Shown here: positions 1 to 4,988 of the stretch, in pieces
Numbering within the stretch: position 1 is the stretch's first letter
Layout of the letters: each line of letters starts with the position of its first letter
Source of the DNA: Hyphomicrobiales bacterium
GTDB taxonomy: Bacteria > Pseudomonadota > Alphaproteobacteria > Rhizobiales > S144-23
Direction: 5' to 3'
DNA length: 5,998 nt
Assembly (NCBI GenBank): GCA_015494375.1
Contig: WGBL01000387.1
Coordinates: 1-5,998 of the forward strand
Program-made: the position numbers and the translations under genes
Notes under the pieces: model-generated
The model's database searches: none
The model's input: only the letters and a program-made list of their open reading frames with translations
Told to the model about the DNA's origin: nothing

Positions 1-23
1 GTACCGATGGCACAACGTTGTCG

Positions 24-90
24 CCCCGGAAGAAATGCGGCCACCGCCGCTGCCGGCAAGCGCGCCGTCCATCCGCATTTCTTTCCGGGG
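24..90. repeat. Long imperfect inverted repeat, stem-loop 1
   Basis: The left arm CCCCGGAAGAAATGCGG (24-40) pairs with the right arm at 73-90 over 17 Watson-Crick pairs, with one bulged T in the right arm (82-84). The loop is 32 nt (41-72) and contains its own 8-bp palindrome TGCCGGCA (51-58). There is no T-tract on either side, so this is not a classical intrinsic terminator. The arm ends CCCCG and GCGG recur in stem-loop 3. It could act as RNA structure, or be a dispersed palindromic repeat or a protein-binding dyad. Confidence 0.7.
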
Positions 91-100
91 GCCATGAACA

Positions 101-129
101 CCATGCCCCTGAGAGGTTCGGGGTTATGG
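101..129. repeat. Short stem-loop 2 between the two long ones
   Basis: CCATGCCCC (101-109) pairs with GGGGTTATGG (120-129). There are eight Watson-Crick pairs, one G-T pair in DNA terms (105 with 124) and one bulged T. The loop is 10 nt (110-119). It ends exactly where stem-loop 3 begins, at base 130. This stem is weaker than its neighbours but shares their pattern of a GC-rich stem with a single bulge. Such a short pairing could occur by chance in DNA this rich in G and C. Confidence 0.45.
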
Positions 130-199
130 GTCCCCGACAATCCCGCGGGGCCAAGACGGCGCAAGATGGCACCCGCAGCGGCCGCGGGATTTCGGGGAC
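130..199. repeat. Long imperfect inverted repeat, stem-loop 3
   Basis: The left arm GTCCCCGACAATCCCGCGG (130-148) pairs with the right arm CCGCGGGATTTCGGGGAC (182-199) over 18 Watson-Crick pairs, with a single bulged C at 138. The loop is 33 nt (149-181). Its architecture mirrors stem-loop 1: arms open with CCCCG, close with GCGG and enclose a loop of 32-33 nt, while the middle of each stem differs but still pairs. Paired change between two related stems suggests that structure rather than sequence is kept. There is no T-tract, so a classical terminator is unlikely. Confidence 0.7.
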
Positions 200-313
200 G
201 ACAGCGCAGCGCACCGCGCCCCCTTTCTGGTTTCTGGCATCTGCCCCGCCGGCTACCGTACGCGTGACGACGGGGGACGGCTACGCCGCGCCTGAGCCTT
301 TCGCGCCCGGCTT

Positions 314-335
314 AACCCAAGTGTCGGCAAGACAC
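314..335 (-). terminator. Possible weak terminator of the deacetylase gene
   Basis: On the minus strand, about 40 nt past the deacetylase stop codon, GTGTC (335-331) and GACAC (325-321) form a 5-bp stem around the loop TTGCC, followed by TTGGGTT (320-314). The stem is short and the T-run is broken, so this is only a weak intrinsic-terminator candidate. An outer CCCAA/TTGGG pairing (316-320 with 345-349) could extend it across a 9-nt internal loop. Confidence 0.25.
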
Positions 336-372
336 GTAGCCCGATTGGGAAAAGCAGCCCCAGAGCGTCGGC

Positions 373-2028
373 TCAGCGCTCAGACCAAAACGCATCTCGA
401 GACCGGCTCGATCGATTCGACCTGGCCAGAGCCAGTGCCGCCTGCCCGCGGTACCAGCTCTTTCGTGCTGACCTTGCCCGGGCCCTGCGCCGCCCCTTGC
501 GCTTTGCCCTGCCAGGGCGGACCCCCGCCGTGGGCGCCGACTGCGCGCCGGGCCCGCCAGCACCTGGCTTGGCTACCGCTTGGGCTGGCGCTTGCGCGCT
601 GCTCTCTGCCACGGTCCGCTGGCCCGCCTTAGCCCCCTCGGCATCCGCCAAAAGGACCCGCTCGGCCTCAGCCAGCCAGGCAAAACGCCTCTCGCCCAAA
701 GGCCCCGGCCGTCGTGACCGATCGGCCCGCTCAAGGTGCTCGGCAAGCCGCACCAACATGTGCCTGCGGCTTTCGGGCACTGGCGGCGCTTGGCGCAGCC
801 CCGCGTGGCGCCTTCGCCTCGCCTCGCGTTTGGCCAGTCGTTGATGGAAACTCCGGGCGAGCGCCGGCAACGGCTCGAAGCTCTGTTTGGGAACGATATG
901 AACAACTTTGTAGCCTTTTGCCTTGAGCTGCTTGAGCAGGCGCGGGATTGCGCTCACTGTCGTTTTCTTGATGTCGTGAAAGAGAATTATGCCCTTGCCC
1001 CGCTCGGCCAGCTGCCGCATGACCGCGCGCACCATCCTGGCCGCGCTATACCCCCGGGTGTCACCCGATTCGATATCGATCGAGAAAATCGTCACCTTGC
1101 GTTTGGCGAGATACGCCTTGAGCGCACGGGTCTCGTGCAGATAGGGAAAGCGGAAGAAGGGCGCAATGGGGCGGCCGATGACGGCCGAGAGTGCGGCCAT
1201 CCCCTTTTCGATATTGCTTGTGCCGCGTGCGAGGCTGAGGCGGGCGAAATTGGGGTGGTTCCAGCTGTGCGCGGCAATGGTGTGGCCGCGCCGTGCCACC
1301 TCGCGCAGTGTCTCGGGCCACGCCATGGCCATGGAGCCCACCGAAAAGAAGGTCGCTTTGGTGCAATGGGCATCGAGCGCGTCGAGAATCCGCTCGGTCC
1401 GCCCTCGATAGGGCCCATCGTCAAAGGTCAGCACCACCTCCTTGTCGCGCAAGAGCCCGGTCTCGCCGTAGTTGACCGAGCCATGCCCCCGGGCGCTTTC
1501 GGTGTCGATCTCGATCGTGCGCGCAACCCCGAGGGCCTTCTCTGGCGATCGGCACGCCTTTTGGTGGGATTTGCGTTTGTGCTCGCGGTGCGTGGCGCGT
1601 CGGCGTTGGGCCTCTTGTGGTTGGTCCTTCCGCTCCTCGGTCTGCTGCCCCCCGATCTGCCCGACATGGCTCTTACGGATCGAGGCGGCTGTCGAGGCCG
1701 CGGTTGAGGCTTTGGAGTCTTCGCTCTTGCCAGCGTAGGCAAAGTCGGCGAAGAGCAATCCCAGAGATGCCAAAAGCAACGCCCGCAAGACCAGAGGAGC
1801 CCCCGGCGATACCAGCGCCCCCTTCCGTAGCGCCCCCTTCCATAGCGCGCGCTTCGACAACGCCTCCTTCGGTAGCGCGCGCTTCGACAACGCCTCCTTC
1901 AGCAGTACCCCTTTGCCCCGCGCCCCCTTCGGCAGCGCCGGAATATCTGTCGAAACCCGCGGGAAGCGCGTACCCGCGCAATGCCCCCCGCGGCGCGAAA
2001 CGCGCCAAAATCTTGTGACACGCAACAA
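373..2028 (-). CDS. Polysaccharide deacetylase (NodB domain, CE4) with repeat-encoded N-terminus
   Basis: A predicted metal-dependent N-deacetylase of envelope or extracellular polysaccharide (carbohydrate esterase family 4), 551 aa. The NodB domain spans about 195-380 with all motifs visible: TFDDGP (201-206, Asp203/Asp204), HSWNH (254-258, metal-binding His pair), RFPY (293-296), SIDIESGD (from 316) and ILFHD (348-352). A hydrophobic segment at 79-99 ending AYA looks like a signal peptide or N-terminal anchor, so the enzyme probably acts outside the cytoplasm. It is preceded by eight pentapeptides of type LxKxA (32-71). The ~170-residue tail after 380 is basic and Ala/Arg-rich (KRKGRRRARARSARK, 509-523), well beyond the catalytic core. 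The start is uncertain: residue 1 is TTG (2028) with no clear Shine-Dalgarno, no ATG precedes the domain, and a TTG at residue 81 (1788) would give a textbook 19-residue signal peptide. Enzyme class is secure; the substrate is unknown. Confidence 0.9.
   Translation of the reverse strand: MLRVTRFWRVSRRGGHCAGTRFPRVSTDIPALPKGARGKGVLLKEALSKRALPKEALSKRALWKGALRKGALVSPGAPLVLRALLLASLGLLFADFAYAGKSEDSKASTAASTAASIRKSHVGQIGGQQTEERKDQPQEAQRRRATHREHKRKSHQKACRSPEKALGVARTIEIDTESARGHGSVNYGETGLLRDKEVVLTFDDGPYRGRTERILDALDAHCTKATFFSVGSMAMAWPETLREVARRGHTIAAHSWNHPNFARLSLARGTSNIEKGMAALSAVIGRPIAPFFRFPYLHETRALKAYLAKRKVTIFSIDIESGDTRGYSAARMVRAVMRQLAERGKGIILFHDIKKTTVSAIPRLLKQLKAKGYKVVHIVPKQSFEPLPALARSFHQRLAKREARRRRHAGLRQAPPVPESRRHMLVRLAEHLERADRSRRPGPLGERRFAWLAEAERVLLADAEGAKAGQRTVAESSAQAPAQAVAKPGAGGPGAQSAPTAGVRPGRAKRKGRRRARARSARKSWYRGQAALALARSNRSSRSRDAFWSER
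1815..1934 (-). repeat. 15-bp tandem repeat, eight units, coding in frame
   Basis: Eight consecutive 15-bp units start at 1815, 1830, 1845, 1860, 1875, 1890, 1905 and 1920, typified by GCGCCCCCTTCCGTA on the plus strand. A higher-order 30-bp unit is seen: 1845-1874 and 1875-1904 match at 28 of 30 positions, indicating recent duplication. Because 15 is a multiple of three, the array stays in frame in the deacetylase and encodes eight LxKxA pentapeptides (residues 32-71), a Lys-rich stretch just before the hydrophobic segment. Changes in unit number would lengthen or shorten the N-terminus by five residues without a frameshift. Confidence 0.9.
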
Positions 2029-2063
2029 ACCAGCCCCCAGCCCGGAAGTTGTTCCCGTCGCGC

Positions 2064-2092
2064 ACTATGGCTACGCTCGAGCGCCAAGGCAA
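2064..2092 (-). promoter_or_regulatory. Candidate sigma-70-type promoter of the deacetylase gene
   Basis: On the minus strand TTGCCT (2092-2087) and CATAGT (2069-2064) are separated by 17 bp and each matches the consensus at four of six positions. Transcription would begin near 2057, about 30 nt before the TTG at 2028, which would agree with the long form of the protein. The match is modest and alphaproteobacterial promoters vary, so this is a suggestion only. Confidence 0.25.
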
Positions 2093-2111
2093 GCTTTCCT
2101 GGCCATCGCCT

Positions 2112-2132
2112 CCCGGCTTGTATCGGGTTTTT
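2112..2132 (+). terminator. Small terminator-like hairpin upstream of mgtE
   Basis: CCCG (2112-2115) and CGGG (2124-2127) form a 4-bp stem around an 8-nt loop, followed directly by five T residues (2128-2132). It points toward mgtE and lies 137 bp before its start codon, with no gene ahead of it on this strand. It could stop antisense transcription from the deacetylase promoter region, or act as an attenuator if mgtE transcription starts upstream. The stem is too short for confidence. No Mg2+-sensing M-box layout is recognisable in this leader. Confidence 0.2.
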
Positions 2133-2255
2133 GCACTTCGTGTGTCCAATCGATCGCAGGTGTGCTAAGCAGCGCTCCGTAGCAATCTCCGGGAAACCAA
2201 TTCTCAATCGCTGAAATCCGGAGGCAGGGTCGCCGGCCCTTGCTCCGCCGACGTT

Positions 2256-2259
2256 GGAG
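2256..2259 (+). promoter_or_regulatory. mgtE ribosome binding site
   Basis: GGAG at 2256-2259 lies 9 nt before the ATG at 2269. This favours ATG 2269 over the in-frame TTG at 2254, which would overlap this site. Confidence 0.55.
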
Positions 2260-2268
2260 TGCGCAGCC

Positions 2269-3648
2269 ATGGAGGATGCGAGCGAGCAAGCGCGCGCCCT
2301 CGACGAGGAGATCACGGCCGATCAGGCGCTGCTACGCGCCGTGGAGGAGGCGCTCGAGGCGGGCGACGACAAGGCGCTGCATGACCTCGTCGGCGATCTG
2401 CACGAGGCCGACCTTGCCGACCTTCTCGAGCTTCTGCGTCCCGATGAGCGCACCGAGCTCATCAGGCGGCTCGGCCGTGACTTCGAATTCGGCACCTTGA
2501 GCGAGCTCGACGAGTCGGTGCGCGATCAGCTCGTCGAGGCGTTGCCCAACGCCCAGCTCGCCGAGGCCGTCCGCGAGCTCGATTCGGACGATGCCGTCTA
2601 CCTGCTCGAAAACCTCGAGGAGGATGAGCAGAGCGATATTCTGGCGCGGGTTCCCGCAGGCGAGCGCGCCCAACTCGAGCGCAGCCTCGCCTATCCCGAG
2701 GACTCGGCGGGCCGTCTCATGCAGACGGAGTTCGTCGCCGTGCCGCCCTTCTGGTCGGTCGGCCAAACGATCGACCACTTGCGCGAGGCCGACAATCTGC
2801 CTGATCGGTTTTCCGCCCTGTTCGTGGTCTCGCCCACATTCCATCTTCTTGGCGAGGTACCGCTCGATAAGCTCTTGCGCACACCACGGCCGGTGGCCAT
2901 CGAGAAGATCATGGAACGCGACCTCCGGCCCATTCCCGTGACCACCGATCAGGAGGAGGTGGCGCGGCTGTTCGAGCGCTATGACCTCTATGCCGCACCC
3001 GTCATCGACGGCGACGGACGGCTGGTTGGTGTGATCACCGTCGATGACGTGGTCGAGGTCATCCAGGAGGAGGCCGACGAGGATATCAAGCGATTGGCGG
3101 GTGTTGGCGACGAGTCGCTTGCCGACAGCATCCTCAGGATCGCCTCCGGCCGCTTCCCCTGGCTCCTTGTCAATCTGGCCACCTCGATCCTCGCCTCGCT
3201 TGTGATCGGCCTCTTTGATGCCACCATTGCGCAGATGGTGGCGCTTGCCGTGCTTATGCCCATCGTCGCCTCGATGGGGGGCAATGCCGGCACGCAAACC
3301 ATGACCGTGGCGGTGCGGGCGCTGGCGACACGCGAGCTCGGCTCGGCCAACGCCCGCCGCATCATTGTCCGCGAGACGCTTGTCGGCCTGCTCAACGGCC
3401 TGGCATTTGCCCTTGTCATGGTGGTGGTGGTGCTCGTCTGGTTCGGCTCGGGCCCGCTTGGCCTGGTGATTGCGGCCGCGATGGTGATCAACATGCTGGT
3501 TGCGGGGATCGCCGGCATTCTCATTCCCATGCTTCTTGACCGCATGGGCATAGACCCGGCCGTTGCCTCCACCGTCTTTCTCACCACAGTCACCGATGTC
3601 GTCGGCTTTTTCGCCTTTTTAGGCATTGCCGCACTCTGGCTGGTATGA
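2269..3648 (+). CDS. mgtE: MgtE family magnesium channel/transporter
   Basis: A complete 459-aa inner-membrane Mg2+ channel of the MgtE (SLC41-like) family. Domains in order: an acidic, helical MgtE N domain at about 15-130 (repeated LxELDxDD-type helices); a pair of CBS domains at about 140-265, beginning near YPEDSAGRLMQTEFV and ending in the acidic plug-helix stretch EEADEDIKRL; and a five-helix pore domain from about 295. The family signature MPIVASMGGNAGTQT lies at 330-344, and the last helix carries TTVTDVVGF with Asp443, corresponding to the conserved pore aspartate. In characterised MgtE, Mg2+ bound between the cytosolic domains closes the pore; the acidic residues here fit that mechanism. 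ATG 2269 is chosen for its GGAG and spacing. It stands alone, divergent from the deacetylase and convergent with arsR. Length and domain order are normal for the family. Confidence 0.96.
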   Translation: MEDASEQARALDEEITADQALLRAVEEALEAGDDKALHDLVGDLHEADLADLLELLRPDERTELIRRLGRDFEFGTLSELDESVRDQLVEALPNAQLAEAVRELDSDDAVYLLENLEEDEQSDILARVPAGERAQLERSLAYPEDSAGRLMQTEFVAVPPFWSVGQTIDHLREADNLPDRFSALFVVSPTFHLLGEVPLDKLLRTPRPVAIEKIMERDLRPIPVTTDQEEVARLFERYDLYAAPVIDGDGRLVGVITVDDVVEVIQEEADEDIKRLAGVGDESLADSILRIASGRFPWLLVNLATSILASLVIGLFDATIAQMVALAVLMPIVASMGGNAGTQTMTVAVRALATRELGSANARRIIVRETLVGLLNGLAFALVMVVVVLVWFGSGPLGLVIAAAMVINMLVAGIAGILIPMLLDRMGIDPAVASTVFLTTVTDVVGFFAFLGIAALWLV

Positions 3649-3698
3649 GCCGCGTTTGGGAGCTCGGAGTTGGCGTTCATCGGCTACGGCATCGCCGC

Positions 3699-3874
3699 GC
3701 ATTTGCATGACCCAACATTTGGATTGTGGATTGCCCAGCCAGGATGTGCTGTACCAAGCGGCGCATCTGCGGTGCCCGGCACGTGAGGCAACCAGCACTT
3801 GATGTGCTCAGAATCTGCAACGCTGAACATTTGCATTGCTCAGCACCCGCGCTGCTCAGCGTTTGTAGCGCCAA
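3699..3874. repeat. Degenerate 16-bp tandem repeat array between mgtE and arsR
   Basis: Eleven 16-bp steps in constant register from 3699 fit the consensus GCATTTGCATTGCTCA. Matches per unit: 3699 13/16, 3715 11, 3731 and 3747 unrecognisable (1 and 5), 3763 11, 3779 7, 3795 12, 3811 11, 3827 15, 3843 11, 3859 10. The register is kept across the two decayed units. The period is not a multiple of three and no gene is present, so this is noncoding. A shifted match at 3728-3737 suggests a local slip at the decayed part. The array occupies most of the 277-bp space between the convergent stop codons. It was read by eye. Confidence 0.75.
3819..3863. repeat. 8-bp inverted repeat with nested stem inside the 16-bp array
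   Basis: AACGCTGA (3819-3826) and TCAGCGTT (3856-3863) are perfect inverted copies 29 nt apart. A nested CAGC/GCTG (3841-3844 with 3851-3854) lies between them. A transcript coming from mgtE could fold here, so it may contribute to termination between the convergent genes. The downstream T-run (TTTGT) is poor. The dyad may simply be a by-product of the tandem repeat. Confidence 0.35.
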
Positions 3875-3879
3875 GCTGG

Positions 3880-3900
3880 CAAAGAGCCGGAGGGACCGGC
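3880..3900 (-). terminator. Candidate intrinsic terminator of the arsR-family gene
   Basis: On the minus strand, 25 nt past the stop codon, GCCGG (3900-3896) and CCGGC (3890-3886) form a GC-only 5-bp stem around the loop TCCCT, followed by TCTTTG (3885-3880). Position and orientation fit a terminator for the regulator gene. The stem and T-tract are short, so strength is doubtful. Confidence 0.4.
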
Positions 3901-3925
3901 AATGGTGCCAAGGGCGTCTCCTTGC

Positions 3926-4327
3926 TCATTCCGCCCCAGGGGCGGCGTCGTCGGGCGCGGCGCTCTTCTCAGGCACCACGCCTTGCTCGCAATAATGCTT
4001 ATAGAGGATGGAAATAATGTCCTTGGCGAGCGTGTCGGTGAGCGAGTAGTAGGCGAAATGGCCGCGCCGCTCGGCCTTGACGAGGCCGTCGAGCCGCAGC
4101 CGGGTGAGGTGCTGCGAGGTCAGGCTCTGGCGGGCGCCGATGGCCTCACAGATTTCTGTCACCGTCTTCTCTTTCTCCATAAGAAGGCAGAGGATCATAA
4201 GGCGATAAGGGCTGCCGATCGAGCGCAGCAGCTCGGCCGCCTCCTCGGCTGCCGAGCGCATGGAGTCGAGCATGCCCTCCTCGAGATTGCTCGTCACAGC
4301 CGTTTCCTGAGCTTCGGCGACCGCCAT
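3926..4327 (-). CDS. ArsR/SmtB-family repressor with BigR/SqrR-like cysteine pair
   Basis: A 133-aa winged-helix repressor of the ArsR family. Residues about 30-105 hold the fold: helix SPYRLMILCLLMEKE, then TVTEICEAIGARQ and the recognition helix SLTSQHLTRLRLDGLV, followed by the wing ERRGHFAYYSL. The metal motif ELCVCDL of arsenic and zinc sensors is absent. Instead Cys47 (first helix) and Cys113 (C-terminal helix, HYC) lie 66 residues apart, the spacing I recall for the redox pair of BigR (Cys42/Cys108) and SqrR (Cys41/Cys107), which sense persulfides; a third cysteine, Cys60, is in EIC. A role as thiol-, persulfide- or sulfide-responsive repressor is therefore inferred. Start: AAGGAG lies 7 nt before ATG 4327, but only 1 nt before ATG 4333; a TTG at 4351 is also in frame. 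No typical target (sulfide:quinone oxidoreductase, persulfide dioxygenase, YeeE/YedE) is visible, so only autoregulation is suggested. Confidence 0.9.
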   Translation of the reverse strand: MAVAEAQETAVTSNLEEGMLDSMRSAAEEAAELLRSIGSPYRLMILCLLMEKEKTVTEICEAIGARQSLTSQHLTRLRLDGLVKAERRGHFAYYSLTDTLAKDIISILYKHYCEQGVVPEKSAAPDDAAPGAE

Positions 4328-4334
4328 GCCCATG

Positions 4335-4340
4335 CTCCTT
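4335..4340 (-). promoter_or_regulatory. Ribosome binding site of the arsR-family gene
   Basis: AAGGAG (4340-4335 on the minus strand) is a strong Shine-Dalgarno sequence. Its 7-nt distance to ATG 4327 is ideal, whereas the next ATG at 4333 is only 1 nt away, so it decides the start. Confidence 0.7.
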
Positions 4341-4362
4341 CTATCGTTCAAATCAATAAGAT

Positions 4363-4391
4363 AAGATATTTGTATGCTTGTATCTTTGCAA
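4363..4391 (-). promoter_or_regulatory. arsR promoter with overlapping operator dyad
   Basis: On the minus strand TTGCAA (4391-4386) and TATCTT (4368-4363) sit 17 bp apart, each matching the sigma-70 consensus at four of six positions, in the most AT-rich part of the window. The dyad AAGATA (4363-4368), 12 nt, TATCTT (4381-4386) is centred at 4374.5, and its two 12-bp halves agree at 8 of 12 positions. It covers the -10 box and spacer and touches the -35 box, so a bound dimer would block RNA polymerase. ArsR-family operators are usually imperfect 12-2-12 dyads in this position, which fits autorepression. Confidence 0.5.
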
Positions 4392-4607
4392 GCGCCCGCC
4401 CCACCAAAACGGTTCAGACTTTGGGCCCATGAGAGCCCTTATGCAAGTGTGGCGTGACTTTGTGGCCACACAAGAGCCCGCCCGCCCGTCTTATCACGGT
4501 GCATTAACCAATTGAATGGCTTTGGCAAATTAGTTTTGGCGCTGCATCTTGTCGCAAACCTGTCACAAGAGTGCGGCGAGGCATGAACTCGGCAAGGGTT
4601 GTGGCGC

Positions 4608-4695
4608 GCAGCAACCTGTATGGGCAGAGCCGGACCCCCCGAGCTCAGATCGCGCCACTGCGATGAATGCGGCAACCTGCGTGGGCGGAGGTGGA
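4608..4695. repeat. 27-bp imperfect direct repeat
   Basis: Copies at 4608-4634 and 4669-4695 share the core GCAACCTG, a following TGGGC and a final GGA. They match at 21 of 27 positions with no gaps, and five of the six differences are transitions. The copies are 61 bp apart. They may be remnants of a duplication or paired binding sites; nothing shows which. Confidence 0.6.
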
Positions 4696-4827
4696 GCACC
4701 GCGGCCGAGGGCCCAGCCAAAGACTCAGCCCAAGCCCCAGCGGAGCGCGGACAAAGACAATGCCGAAGACGAAGACAATGAAGTCAATGTTGTGATTAGA
4801 CAGCGCTGCGATTGTTGTGATTCGGCG

Positions 4828-4851
4828 TTGGTTGACGTTTGCGTCAACCAA
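4828..4851. promoter_or_regulatory. Perfect dyad with 10-bp arms, candidate operator for fadE
   Basis: TTGGTTGACG (4828-4837) and CGTCAACCAA (4842-4851) are perfect inverted copies around the 4-nt centre TTTG. No T-run follows on either strand, which speaks against a terminator. The dyad contains the TTGACG of a possible fadE promoter and most of its 17-bp spacer, so a bound regulator would control that promoter directly. From memory, MerR-type LiuR sites at acyl-CoA and branched-chain catabolic genes have a similar ACGT-containing dyad, but I could not verify this. It lies 270 bp upstream of the fadE start codon. Confidence 0.55.
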
Positions 4852-4860
4852 GCCTAAGTT
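4832..4860 (+). promoter_or_regulatory. Candidate fadE promoter
   Basis: TTGACG (4832-4837, five of six to the -35 consensus) and TAAGTT (4855-4860, three of six) are 17 bp apart and point toward fadE. The -35 box lies inside the perfect dyad. If used, the leader would be about 250 nt and would carry the 10-bp and 16-bp tandem repeats. The poor -10 box keeps this tentative. Confidence 0.3.
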
Positions 4861-4988
4861 GCATGCGGTCGTAGCGTATGGCGCAAGCTCGCCTGGCGCG
4901 GTGGCGCGCTTGCCACACCGGACCCACAGCGAGCCGAGTTTTGCGTTCGCCGGCGATCGCAACGGCGCCCGTTCGAGAGCCCCTGGGG

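Larger units (their letters stand above)
1..372. other. Gene-free left flank with three consecutive stem-loops
   Basis: I see no credible gene here. The open frames on both strands give arginine-, proline- and alanine-rich translations without domain features or ribosome binding sites, as expected from chance open frames in GC-rich DNA. The stretch holds a perfect 10-bp palindrome ACAACGTTGT (12-21), three stem-loops packed end to end (24-90, 101-129, 130-199; described separately), a 7-bp tandem duplication TTTCTGG (224-237) and a small hairpin (321-335) that may end the deacetylase transcript. It lies downstream of the minus-strand deacetylase, so any transcript across it could be that gene's 3' end, the 3' end of a gene beyond the left edge, or an independent RNA. 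Confidence 0.6.

Noticed and set aside
24..199. Integron attC site or insertion-sequence ends
   Set aside because: The long bulged palindromes recall attC sites, but I could not find the GTTRRRY/RYYYAAC core boxes in the right places. There is also no integrase, transposase or target-site duplication.
18..632. Plus-strand open frame of 204 codons over the left flank and the deacetylase 3' end
   Set aside because: It overlaps the well-supported deacetylase on the other strand, lacks a ribosome binding site and domain features, and its composition is that of an antisense frame in GC-rich DNA.
736..1707. Plus-strand open frame of 323 codons opposite the NodB domain
   Set aside because: It is a shadow of the deacetylase: the minus-strand frame carries all five NodB motifs, this frame none.
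2254..2268. TTG 2254 as start of mgtE
   Set aside because: It would add five residues, overlaps the GGAG that serves ATG 2269, and has no ribosome binding site of its own.
2332..3297. Minus-strand open frame of 321 codons opposite mgtE
   Set aside because: It mirrors the codon bias of mgtE and shows no domain; mgtE on the plus strand is unmistakable.
3699..3874. CRISPR array
   Set aside because: The 16-bp units abut directly with no unique spacers, and no cas genes are nearby.
4447..4471. 7-bp inverted repeat GTGTGGC/GCCACAC as a terminator or operator
   Set aside because: It has short arms, an 11-nt centre, no T-run and no nearby gene end; left as an unassigned dyad.
4549..4857. Plus-strand open frame of 102 codons with RCDCCDSALVDVC near its end
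   Set aside because: It starts with TTG or an internal ATG without a Shine-Dalgarno, has no domain, and runs through the direct repeat and the fadE dyad. The cysteine cluster alone is not enough to call a small protein.
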